A DNA stretch of 64,000 nt from Gorsachius magnificus (Eukaryota > Chordata > Aves > Pelecaniformes > Ardeidae). The stretch is taken from positions 23,532,213 through 23,596,212 of the forward strand of contig CM067089.1 in NCBI GenBank assembly GCA_034008185.1. Reading direction: 5' to 3'. This document shows, in pieces, positions 21,526 to 57,100 of this stretch. Made by a program: the position numbers and the translations under genes. Under the pieces are notes generated by a model. The model had not been told where the DNA came from. It did not search any database and saw only the letters and a program-made list of their open reading frames with translations. Numbering within the stretch: position 1 is the stretch's first letter; every line of letters starts with the position of its first letter.

Positions 21526-23214
21526 GAAGAAAAATAAGTAGTACATTTATTGAATTTCCACTTACTACTCCTTCTAGGCTTTATTCAGACACTTGTGCTC
21601 AGCTTCAAGAGCCAAGAATTTCTTCATTATCATTCAATGTGAATGACGCTATACATGAATCCAGTGCAGGAAGCCAGGCTCTTCTCTCTAACAGGAGTGA
21701 GAGAGGGGTTTCTAGTCTTTCTGTCCTTTTTTTTTGGCTGCACAAAATAACCCTTTCCAAGGGCACGTGAAATAAAATACTATATTGCATACTATATACA
21801 TTTACATACAACGGTAAATGCACCATTCATTCGGAAATACACAATACCTAAGGCTCAATGGAAAAGCTTGGTTGAAGCAACCTCTCTCGGGATAGGAGAA
21901 AAGGAGCTCATGACAGTTGTGGAAGTTTCCATAATCCGTGTTCATATGGATCCTGCCCCGCTGTTCTCTGAACTGCAGCACTCTCCAAGGACAGCCGATG
22001 CCCGCGAGGGAGGGACGATGGCCTGCACAACTCCAGAAAGCCCATGGCTCAGCAACAGAAAACGTACAACCACAATGGAGGATTTTCTCTGAGAACAATT
22101 ATCTGGCAACTGCAGGAGGAGGCCAAGCACCTTAGTGTACTCACTTGACTATGTGCAGAAGTAGTAAAGGAAACAGCCCCTTTTGGATACAGGAAGCCAC
22201 TTCTAACTCCAAGCCTTCCCTTTATATCTGAATGCTACTTATATGGTAGGGGCCCTGGAGCTGTTAGAAAGAGAAAAATGTTGGGTGGTTTTTGGTTTTT
22301 TTTTTAAGCTGATCAGATATGGGGAACTGAATTGCCTGCTTTCAGCTGCATCAGCCTTTTATTATAATACCTGAGCTTTGCCTCCCCCAGCTGCTGTGCT
22401 GCACTAACATGTGCCTCCAAAGTGCTCTAAGGGGACCTACTGCTTCTTGGTTATGTTTTGAACTGTCTAAAGTCCCTGCAGAGAAATACCACATATGGCA
22501 ACCTTCTCCCTAGGATAACAAATCGATTCCGCTTTGCCTTATCTCCCACTGCCCAGTCACTGGATGGGGTATCACAGCACGGGTGCTGCAGGTAAGGAGA
22601 GGCAATCCTATGTCTGTTACAGCTGTCTCCAAGAAGGTGCAGTCCCCAACAGCCACACACAGTGGCACTGTAAGCAACAATCACAGCCACTGTACTCTGC
22701 GTGGGGAGGAACAAGGTGTTCTGGTACCTTGCTGCTGCCAAATAGGCTACTGGATAAAAGCTGGGGTTCACTGGACTAGGTTCCCCTTTTATTAAGCTGC
22801 TGCAGTTCTTCTCAGCAGTGGGCTCAATAGCTCCCCTCTTAAGTCTTTACTTCTGGACTCAGAGGAGTAACACGTTATCCCTCCAGCTAGTGCCTGTTCG
22901 ATATACTGAGTAATTTGAACAAACTGCTAACCGTGCTCTCTCCCCTGCTCAAAGTAGGGCAGGCATTCCAAATCCTTCCTGTAAGTAAAAGTGAAAGTGT
23001 AGCACACTATTAATACTCAAGAACGTGACTTGCACTCCATGCCTCAGGGCAGAGTCAGAGGCAGCAGCCCTTCCCACAGGTGGGGAAAGGCTCCACATGC
23101 ACATTCTCTGCTCCTGCTCATTTGTCCACTTGTTTTGGCTTGACAAGAGATGGCATCATAGCACACGTTGGAGCACCACACATCCCAATGGCATTGGGGG
23201 CAAGGGAGTCCCCC
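21525..23214 (-). other. NDST2: NDST2 3' UTR (approximate end)
   Basis: Non-coding sequence between the NDST2 stop (23,215) and the most distal AATAAA pair on the - strand, giving ~1.7 kb. AATAAA hexamers also occur closer to the stop at 22,793-22,788 and 22,363-22,358, so shorter 3' ends are possible. The extent is inferred from signals only. Confidence 0.65.
21546..21585 (-). terminator. Paired AATAAA polyadenylation signals for NDST2
   Basis: On the - strand two perfect AATAAA hexamers sit at 21,585-21,580 and 21,551-21,546. The second is followed by T-rich/GT sequence (TTATTTTTCTTCTTTGTG), the usual downstream element. Cleavage would be near 21,530. Confidence 0.7.
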
Positions 23215-47185
<23,971 letters not shown>

Positions 47186-47296
47186 GGTGAGGCGGGCTGC
47201 CCACCCCCTCCTCACACTCTGCACCCACGTCGCTCTTGAAATCTCCGGTGCCACCGTGGCAGTACCCAGCAGCAGCTCGCAAAAAAGAAACAGCAG
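47186..47296 (-). other. NDST2: NDST2 5' UTR part of exon 1 with candidate acceptor
   Basis: Upstream of the ATG on the - strand, TTTGTCTCTCTCCGCAG ends at 47,297 and forms a good acceptor, so the exon would begin at 47,296 and carry 111 nt of 5' UTR with no upstream ATG. This predicts at least one more non-coding exon to the right. The acceptor is inferred, not shown by transcripts. Confidence 0.55.
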
Positions 47297-49047
47297 CTGC
47301 GGAGAGAGACAAAGCTAAAGCAAACAGCTACAAGGCTAGACTCCCAGGGATCTGCCATTTATCTCAAGTAACCATGGCCCTCAATTCCCATTGCTCTTTT
47401 GTGTGCTTTCTCCTGTTCCTTTCCTCTCACTCAGGAAAGTCCTTTGAAGGAGCGGGGTTTCCCGAATCTCGTCTGCAACAGCAAATCAGTCTGTCATCCT
47501 ATGCACAAGCAGTTTCAGCTCAGCCTTCCCAGGTGTCCTGTTTCTGATTTAGCTGTTTCGCATTCACATGATGGCACCTTCTCTTCGCATCCTGCAATTT
47601 AAAAAGAAGTAGTCAATTCTTGGTATGGATTCATGATATTTAATGGGTTTGAAATGAAACAGCAGGATCAGCACGTGCTAGGTGGGCAGCACTACTTGCC
47701 TGTCAGCAGGCAAACCTGTTCCCTGGGAAGTGATGCATACCATTTGCACAGGAGCTTGGCAGAACAACTGTAATGGCCTTTGGAAGAAAGGTCCTGGCAG
47801 TGCTCAAGGACTCAGCATTCGCCTTGGATGAGATTCGCACACACTACAGCAAACAGAGCTGGTGTACCTGGCCTTCCCCCACTCCTCTTTATGCCACTGA
47901 ACAGAAAATACGAACCTCTGTTATTCTAGCCTGTATTTCAAAATTAACAAGAGGAGGAGAGAGCCTTTACATTCTCTGTCTTGTTCTGTTCTCATACTAA
48001 TGACAAAGTGTCTGAGTCCTTTCCTGTGACTTCCCAGGCCCTCCAGATACTGCTGTCCTGAACCCAGCAAGATGTCTCAAATTCCCACCAGCAATCTTGC
48101 CCCACAACTCCTGATTTCCATGGTCCCCACCCCTCTTTACAAGGCTTCCCCACTTGTCCTGGGAACTCATGTTCTTCTAGGGCTGGGGGGGGGGCATCGT
48201 CCCTCAGGCATCACAGAGCCAGGAGGGCACAGGCTGCCCACACACTGCACACCTAATTGCTACCAATTGATTCAGCAGCAGTTGGGAGATGAAACATCTC
48301 CTGAAACCTTCCGCACCTTCCCTCATATGCCACTGAAGAGTATGAAGCCAGTTTTAAATCACCAATGGCACGACGTAAATTTGGGCTGGTCTCAAATACG
48401 TGAAAGCTTCTTGTTATGAAGCTCTCTCACCTCCCGCTTTGTGTTTATGACAGCAGACTATTTCACCATATGTTGTTATTTTTCCGGGATAAAATGCTCA
48501 ACAAAGCCAACAAACACCAAGCCATCTAAAACATAAACACCAGGGAAAGTAACTACATTGCTCTATGGTTTAAAAATAAAATTAAATTACTGTGTAGTTT
48601 TCTCTCCCTTACCAGAAGTGTGACTTACCTACAGCAACAACACCCAGGTGTGCATTACTTGGGATACAGCACCTGCTGCCTCTCCCAGCACAGTACAAAA
48701 CACCCTGGATGCCAGATGTTGCTCACCAAATCAGCCATGCCCGTAACGAGCTGTCTGTAAAAGTTAAAAACCCTTTTTTCTCTCCAAACCTTTCTTCCTC
48801 ACACACCCACGCTCCTGCAGACGTGCTCCACCACATACAATCCCCCTAACCACCTGCTCCACTGGCACAGTGTGCAACACCAGGAGGCACAAGAGCAACA
48901 ATAACAAAAAGGACTATCAAAACATCCTTTCTCCAGTCCTTCCATTTTTGAGCCTTTATGTTACTATCATTCTGATAAAAGTAGTTTGTCCGGAAGTTTC
49001 AGACAGACATAAGGTCATAGTAAAGTCAGGGTTTGAACAGCTAGCTT

Positions 49048-49127
49048 CACCAGAAAAGAAACTACTTGTGAGACAGATGCTTGTTTTGCTCCACCAGAAA
49101 TTACTTGTGAGACAGATGCTTATTTTG
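49048..49127 (+). repeat. Imperfect direct repeat, two copies
   Basis: Copies at 49,048-49,088 and 49,092-49,127 share CACCAGAAA and the core TACTTGTGAGACAGATGCTT followed by R-TTTTG. The second copy lacks about 5 bases. No function is suggested. Confidence 0.85.
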
Positions 49128-50796
49128 TAATGTGCATTACTAAACAGAAAAAAATCCTTCTGAGTCAGGGAAAATATCAGTTCACAGATGAGGCCAAAAG
49201 TCCCATTCTAAAGATTCCCACCAGGCTCCTGTCAAAACTGCTGATACAGCTTGAAGTAGAGACAAAAAAACCCAAGCAGATTTCATATGAAGAGATATAA
49301 TATTGCTAACTTTGTGACAGTGGATGGAAAAGAGTCAGAGTGCCCTTTACACAAGCCTTTTAATGATCATTAAGAATTATCTCAAATAATATAAGCTCAG
49401 CAGTGCACAGACTGGCTTGTGTAGTGCACAATGAAACCTTAACCCCAATGAGGTCTTCAGAATAGTTGTAGACTGTAAATATAAAGTATATTACAGAAAT
49501 AATTCTCCACTGGAGAAACTGAGACACAACAAATCTTGTTGAAGGTCACACTACAAGGCAGCAGATGAATCAAGATTTAAAAAAAAAATATCTCTATTCC
49601 CCAGACTCCAAATGGATTGAGTCTCCATTCCCAAACGGCCCTCTCTAATGACAGAGCTGGCTCTGGAAATCCAGCTCAGCCAGTGACAATAAGCTGTGTT
49701 TTCTTCAACACAGACAACCAATCACCTTTCAGTTTTGTCTTACATACGGTTAACTTTTTATTGGAAAAAGGACAAGGGAGAGAAGGGGAGAAATTACTAT
49801 GGGAAGATGTAAAAAACAGAATTCAGATCGTTTTTTCCTTTTTTTGTTACTGAAGTGACAACTGATTTTGAATGCCTGACTCCCTGGACTGAGTGCAGGA
49901 TACAGACTGTAATTCCAGTTCAAGTCAAGTTCAGTATCAGCATAGTACCCAAAACCACACGCTACCTTTCAAAAGCAAGCAGGAAAATAATCTTTCCACC
50001 TCCGCCATGAGTCTTTCCCACCCCACTGACTGCAAGGAAGGCTCCGATGTTACCACCCTTATATGTGGCATTAGAGCTCCAAAGTCACATTGAACTGCAG
50101 AGAAGCAGGAGCCAGTGGAAGCAGAATTCATCAGGGCAGAGAGAGGTTAGATAGAAACATATAATAAATGCTGTATCTTTTTTATGAGGTGAATTCTCTG
50201 TAAAACAACATATACACAGCTCCATGCATTACTAGCTGCTATGAGAAAGTCTTCATTCTACTCCTGTGCAACAAATGCGTACAAAAGCACTCAGATTCCT
50301 ACATACTCAATTTTGACTGAGACACTGAGAATTGCAAGTCAGTGTCTTCCCAAATAGCTCGCAATCTTTTGCTTTTTAATCCCACTGCATAAAATAGAAT
50401 AATTAGGCTATTATGGATTCAAAGATTCAGTATCTTAACACGTATTAGAAAAGTAGTACTTTTTGCAGTAGAAAACAACGTAAGAGGGACCTAAAAGCTC
50501 AAGGAGCCCATGCGTTGCCTGCAGAAATTTCCAAGCTAGTGTTTCTGGGGTAGAATTTGTAATCTAAACACCATGGTAACAGTAAGAAAACCGAGAGTAT
50601 GCTGATCTATGCAAAAGTCTGGCAAAGTACTGTACTACTTTTACAACTCTTTACTCCCAAAACATCAACCTGGAAAACACTTCTCTTCCCTGGTTACACT
50701 CACTCACCTCTCCAACTTGAGTTTTATTGTTGAACTGAATCTATTTTGCAAAGAGCGGTAGCTTCAGTTTCCTGGTTATCAGTGTAAAGATGAAAA

Positions 50797-50898
50797 TCAC
50801 AAGAAAAGTGGATTATTCTGTAGAATAAGGATGAAACCAGAGTTTAATCACAAGACAACTGGATTATTCTGTAGAATAAGGATGAAACCAGAGTTTAA
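50797..50898 (+). repeat. 51-bp tandem duplication
   Basis: Units 50,797-50,847 and 50,848-50,898 both run from TCACAAGA to AGAGTTTAA and differ at only a few positions near their starts. Recent slippage or unequal exchange is the simplest explanation. Confidence 0.9.
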
Positions 50899-53533
50899 GC
50901 TAGGCTGCCACACCTGCAGTGCCCAGCTGAGGGGCAAGAGGGAGAGGAACCCCCTTTGCTGGGCGATTCTGAATCACAGCAGTGTTTTGATAACAATGAC
51001 TCCATTCAAGCCTCTAGCAAAGCTCCCAAACAAGCCCCCATTTGTTACATGGGTGAGCTCAAAAAAACAAATTTAAAAAAAAGGCCTGTATCAGATTGCT
51101 GCTCAAGAATCTGTCAGCTCCGATCTCTTTAACAAGGCTTCACAGCCAGAGGGCATGCCAGCTGGCACAGTAAGCATTTAGCTCTTTGGGGACCACATCA
51201 GCTGGTTTAGGTTCAAATGAAAAGAAAAAAAAGCAACAAAACAAATATACCAACCAAAATTTATACAAAAAGGTGAGCGCGCTGTCAGAAACCACCCATA
51301 CCCAAAACACAAAGCCCAGAAGGATCTATACTGCAGAAAGAAAAGAAAAAAAAAAAAATCATACTGAACATTGCTCCCTCTTAAAGGAAAAGAAAATACC
51401 TGTGTCTTCTTTTGAAATCAAACTCCTTGGAATCTAATACTGTAAAAAACCCAAGATAAATTAAGGTCCATTCTGAACCCCTGCCAGGACTGCCTGAGTG
51501 TGAATTGCAGGAGGCGGCAGCCAGAACGCACGGCAAGGATGAAGCGTTACACTGCTGCAAGGACGCAGGCTCAGCAGGCTCCGGTCCTGGCAGAAAAGCA
51601 TCACTAGATCAGAGAGCATCAGCCGTAAGGTCAGCTACCTCACAAATCAACAGCATTAAGACAAACGCTTTATAAAACTTAGATGTTCTGTTTCCTACTG
51701 ATATACAGCGTTAAAGTGAACCATAAACAGTTTTGTGAATTATCAGCTACTAAGCCACATGGCAACTGATATGATATGAAAACAAGATAGCAATCAGAAT
51801 TGTGTGGTTTTAATGTCTGATCTCCAGATATTACCAACGCTTGGAAATTATTGTGGGGGATCAGTACAAATGCTCAACTAGCACTTGTCCAAAACAGTGA
51901 CCAAAATACATGTATTTGGGGCTGCTGGTACATTCATGCCAAGGCACATGGAAGATAATGGGTGTCATTTGACACCTTTATCAAGAATTTCTGTCACACA
52001 AGCTCCTTCCTAGCTGAGCCACAAAAGGTCTTACCACCCTAAAACCCAGTGTCACAAGGACATTTCCCCAGTCCTTTTTATTATTCATAATATAACCCTT
52101 CTTTCTGAGCGCAGAGCGGCAGGATCGTGCCTTTGCCCACAGCAGCTCTAATTCAGAGGTCTGTCTTTGGCAGTTCCTGCAAGACGGTTGTTGCCTTGGG
52201 CCCCAGAGGGACGGCAGTAATTGAGTTACACAGTAATCAGAGGAGGAATCTGATTGATTTTCCAACCCATTCCACTTTAATGGTGTCATCTCGACACAAA
52301 ATTCCTCTTTTGTCTGCTTGATTGCGAGACACCTCAGCCCCTCCCTTGTCTGTGGTAGTATCAGTACGCCAGGCCTCCAGGTATGGCCCCTCTCTCTCGT
52401 GAGGGTGGGGAATGTGGCAGGTTTGTCAGCAGAGCACAGTGAGCCACCTGCCAAAAGTGTTAGTAGGCCTTCATGAGAACGAACGCTGGTTGTACCCCAC
52501 ATATTGGATAAAATAACCATACTGTGGAAATTACAGCCACATTGTAATGTAACTACCAACCAACCTCATTTTTGGGCTCTGGGCATGTTTTTCAGCTAGC
52601 ACCCACTGCCAGTCAAATCCTGTGGTGAGAGACTGCCCAAGGAACAGAAAACTCGGATCAAAGAGGCAAGGAACACTAATGGTGCCCAGGCTGCTCCGAA
52701 AGACAGGCTTGCAGCCTCCAGCCAGCGCTGCGCCCTGCTTCAGCAAGCCCTGGTGCAGGGACAGGCCTGTGTGGTAAGCTGGAAAGCTGCCAGCTGGCCT
52801 GAAACGTGTCAGTCTGATATAAGAGAAGACCCATGCGATGAAGTAATAATTATTTCTATTTCCTTATTATCATCCCCAGACAGGTATGTAACTTCACACC
52901 TTCTGCAAGAGCAAGAAACTACAGTCCATACTAAACAGATCTGCATGGACTCCTCTGAGCCCAGCCTGGTGGAAACCCAACTGCAGGCTTGAGTTTGCCC
53001 TTGTGCCAGTGCAATGAAGTCTGAAGGCACCATGAAGGCACAGATCTGGGAGAGGCCGGCTCATGCTGCCAGGCCAGCTCCATGGAGGGCTTGCACAGGG
53101 TTCCCATGATTCTTGCAAAAGTTCTTGCTGTTGGGATACACGATGTATTCCTTGCACTGACAACCCAGTTTGCAGAAGATCTTTGTTCTCTTATTCCTTT
53201 ACAGTACAAAAAAAAAAAAAAAAAAAGAAACAACAGGTTTAGTCCTTCCCGTGCCAGTGACAGAGGCATGGCCCAGCACTACCTGCTAGCTATGTAAATC
53301 AATTCTTTCCTCTGAAAACGAAAAGTCCTCCTTATAAGAGCTTCCAGGAAATCTGGTTTTCAGCTCCCTGCCTTCTCCCCATCACACTACACTCACTGCT
53401 TAGGGTCATTACAACTGACCTGACTAATTTCCAACAGCAATGGAATTTCAAACTTTTACACTGAGGTATTCCCTCAAGTTGAATGCCAGCATCATGTGTT
53501 TCACTGTCTCAGCAGAGGACAAATTTGGGAAGG

Positions 53534-54130
53534 TGTGCGGTTTTGGCTGGGCTAGAGTTAATTTTCTTCACAGTAGCTGGTACAGGGCTATGTTTTGGAT
53601 TTGTGCTGGAAACGGTGTTGATCATACAGGGATGATTTAGTTCCTGCTGAGCAGGGCTTGCACAGAGTCAAGGCCTTTCCTGCTCCTCACCACACCCCAC
53701 CAGCGAGGAGGCTGGGGGGGCACAAGAAGCTGGGAGGGGGCACAGCTGGGACAGCTGCCCCCAACTGACCCAAGGGATATCCCACACCAGATGATATCAT
53801 GCTCAGCACATAAAGCTGGGAGAAGAAGAAGGAAGGGGGGAACGTTAGGAGTGATGGCATTTATCTTCCCCAAGTCACCCTTAGGCATGATGGAGCCCTG
53901 CTTTTCTGGCGATGGCTGAACACCTGCCTGTGGATGGGAAGTAGTGAAGGAATTCCTTGTTTTGCTTTGCTTACGTGCACACTTTTTGCTTTACCTATTA
54001 AGCTGTCTTTCTCTCAACCCACGAGTTTTCTCACTTTTACCCTTCTGATTCTCTCCCCCATCCCACTGGGGAGGGGAGTGAGCAAGGGGCTGTGTGGGGC
54101 TTAGTTGCTGAGTGGGGCTAAACCATGACA
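53534..54130 (+). mobile_element. Solo LTR of an avian endogenous retrovirus, with 5-bp target-site duplication
   Basis: A 597-bp block starts TG, ends CA and is flanked on both sides by GAAGG (53,529-53,533 and 54,131-54,135), the signature of retroviral integration. A TATA-like ACATAAAG (53,808-53,815) and a polyadenylation-like ATTAAG (53,997-54,002) are in the expected order for a + strand LTR. The sequence resembles LTRs I know to be frequent in songbird genomes (ERVL-like; exact family from memory and uncertain). No gag, pol or env coding sequence is present, so this is the product of LTR-LTR recombination and carries no viral gene. Confidence 0.88.
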
Positions 54131-54135
54131 GAAGG

Positions 54136-57100
54136 GAAAACAGTTGTCTTGTTTATCAGCCTGCCTAAAGATCAGATGTGCAAATCAGGAACCTGAAGAA
54201 TTGTTTAGAAGACAAACAATCAAACAAAATTTCAGGCTCCAACAGTTGCTAATGCTACCTACTTAATAAAAATAATATGTAGCTTGGCAGCTGCGCACCC
54301 TTGCTGGAATGAAAAGGAAAGATGACAAGTATCATGGCAGTGGGACTGCTCACAGAAGTCAGAGCTTTCCACCAGCTGAGGGGTTGCAACTGCTCTGCGG
54401 CTGCAAAGGTCTCTATAATGCAACTGCTCAGATGAGAGGAAGGAGGCACTTTCCTCATGGATAATCAAAGGGGCAACCTCACTTCTTTATTTCACGTGCT
54501 ACTGAAGCTCTAACATCCGGGTATCAGGCACCACAAGAACTGCAGAGTTTCACTCTGGATTTACCCTTCTTTCTGTTTTGTGCCTTTCCTGACACATAGG
54601 TCTATGCGCGCTCTGACCCTAACCCTTTTCCCAAAGCAGGTGGGAACGTGAGACACCAGCTCCTTTCTGCAGCCAGCCACTTGGAGCTGTGGGACAGAGA
54701 ACCAGAGTTAGTGCAGTCAGAGCCTGCCACACAACCCAATTCTCCAATCCCACCCAGGTGGGAAGTGAACATCTCAGTCACCCCAAATGGTGGGAACACA
54801 TCATCCTCAGCCTCCTCCTTACATCGGTAATCAACAAGTATACTCCCTATCACGGCAGAACATCTTCGACTCATCTGTGAGAACAGGAAATAAACACAGT
54901 TCCTTCCGCATTAGATATGGACAAGGATCTAATTTCCATTCCCTCACGTACCCTGCTTATCACAATTCAGATAAACGATCCTGCTGCAGAAAGCAAAACG
55001 TCTTCTCTGCTGTCTTCTCTTAAGTAACTTAATCAAGTGGGGAAATAGAGCCAAACTGTGGCAAAACCAAGACAACTCAGTCAGAGTTGAAGCATCTTAA
55101 TACAGAAATGTATGTTACAAGAGTTTATTCGCAATTGCTGTGAAAGCAACCTAACCATTCTTTCTTTGAGCTACACTTTAAGAATTTCACCTCAATTAGC
55201 AAGAGGCTGATCTTCCATATTCAACTGCTTCGTCCTGTCAGGTAACACATAGGAGCTAATCTTCTTTTCCAATCTATTTTATCTAGGAACATATCACAGT
55301 AGGGTAACACAGGTTAATATGGTTACACTGAAAATTTGTCCAAATTGACATCAGAAGAAAGCTGTAAGTATGCTCTACCAAAGCATAAAATCTCAGGAAA
55401 GGCTCTTGGGCTTACCTGTTGTTGTATATTTGCACCAATATTCACACGGTCAGAATTTGCTAGGCTTGTAAAAGAATGTGTTCCCTGGCTGTGCACGGCA
55501 GCTTCCTCCTGACTGCTTTCAGCTGAGGTCGTCTATTCAAAAGACCTCCACCCAGTGCAAAGCTAATGCCTTATCTCCCAGACTTCGTAGTTTCTAATAT
55601 TCAGTTCTCTATTACCTTGGCGTGATTGAAATAAGTCAGTCTCCTGGACTCAGAAAACAAAATATTTGCATTTTTGCTGGCTTGGCTATTGCAAGACAGC
55701 TTTTAACACAGTGCAAACTCACTTCAGAAAAAGGGGAAAATGATATAAAGCAAGCTATAGATCTGGCTTAGCAAAGGCAAAATAAGTAAAAACAAGCAAA
55801 GGGAAGAAGAGTGGAATAAGCGGAAAAGGGATGACAAGGTCTATGGAGATTACACAGGCTGGCTGAGACAGTGGTTTGGAGGCCTGGGTTTTGCGCGACA
55901 GGAACAAATGCAAAGTGCTCCACTGCCCTCACTAAGCCTTCATGCCCACCTGTGCAGTGAAAATCATCATCTGGTTTTTCACAAGCATTATGGCAGAAAT
56001 AGATCTTGGGGGGGGGGCGCGGGGAGACACGGCACACTCTTGTAAGGAAGACTGTCAGGGCCCTGCATACACCGACAGCCTCTGAATGTCCTGCCCAGCT
56101 TCCACCTAGTGACCTGAGCCATACCTGAGCTCAGGCCACGACCTGAACGACTTTACAAGTACGTTTTGCCTTGGTGACCTGACTTTGGACCTGCCTAGTG
56201 ACTAGGCACTCCTCTGGTGATCACTGGATTTCTCGGCTGAACCTGGTGGCTGTCACTGACCACCTCTATTTGTCTTGTTTGGGTACTGCTGCTGAGGATG
56301 CTGCCTGTGTCAGAGGAGGATGGAAGCCCCCACATGTGATAGGTCACGGCAACCACAGCTTACTGGGGTCCTTATGGCCTTGATGGACTCTGCAGCAGCT
56401 TCATGCACTGGTTAGTTTTCAGTGCATGAAGGACATGCAAGTGACAGCAGGAGGGATTCTGCTTGAGAAACAGGGTGATAGAGAGTTGTGGCTATTGTTA
56501 GACTTCCCTGCCTTAATGTGGGTGGAAGTATTTAATTTTTTCTCAAACCACATGTGTTTGTAATTGTTACAAAATCAGAGCAACACAGGCAATGCACACT
56601 TATTTCCACACCACAGTTTACACTATGCCATGTTCACTACATTTTTAAACAAGAATTTCAACACTGTACCTTCTCTTCCCCGTTGTAGAAAAAATTAATT
56701 TTAAAGTACTAATTACACATCACTAGTTCCTCACCATCCTCCCGTTTTATAGACTTAATTGCTAAAGTGGGTGCTATATTCTTACATTTTTAATTAGTCA
56801 ACTGATTATGAGCAGAATTTTTTTCTACTATGAAGCTGCATCTTTAAAATACTCCTGCATGCAGGATAAGTCCAGGTCCTCATTAACAGCCTAATTAACA
56901 GTATAGACAAACTCAGGAACAAAAGCTGCCATATTTGCAATCAAATCTACCCTCTGATAAAACCAAAGTTTTGTCAGGAAAGCTCAAGAATTTTGAGCAA
57001 AATGTACATCTCCATTAGGGACTGCAGGTGAAGACAAAAGGATCTGGGTACTGAAAACTGCAAGGTGCCCAGTTACGGGTTTTCGAGACTAAATGAGCGA

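Larger units (their letters stand above)
47297..53533. other. Non-coding region upstream of NDST2, proximal part
   Basis: No recognisable coding exon. On the - strand, strong donor-like sites occur at 48,629/48,628 (TAG|GTAAGT) and 50,708/50,707 (GAG|GTGAGT) and could end non-coding first exons of NDST2; none is proven. It also contains a G run (48,185-48,194), two short tandem duplications and an A run (53,208-53,226). Confidence 0.5.

Noticed and set aside
47186..47254. N-terminal extension of the NDST2 reading frame to 47,254
   Set aside because: The upstream codon is GTG, not ATG; homology and context place the start at MIQLW (47,185).
51981..52559. 192-codon - strand open frame upstream of NDST2
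   Set aside because: The longest non-exonic frame in the window, but low complexity of signal, no recognisable domain and no splice or start context; such lengths occur by chance in 64 kb.
53208..53226. 19-base A run as a retroposon tail
   Set aside because: The sequence before it resembles no gene or SINE, and no target-site duplication is clear.
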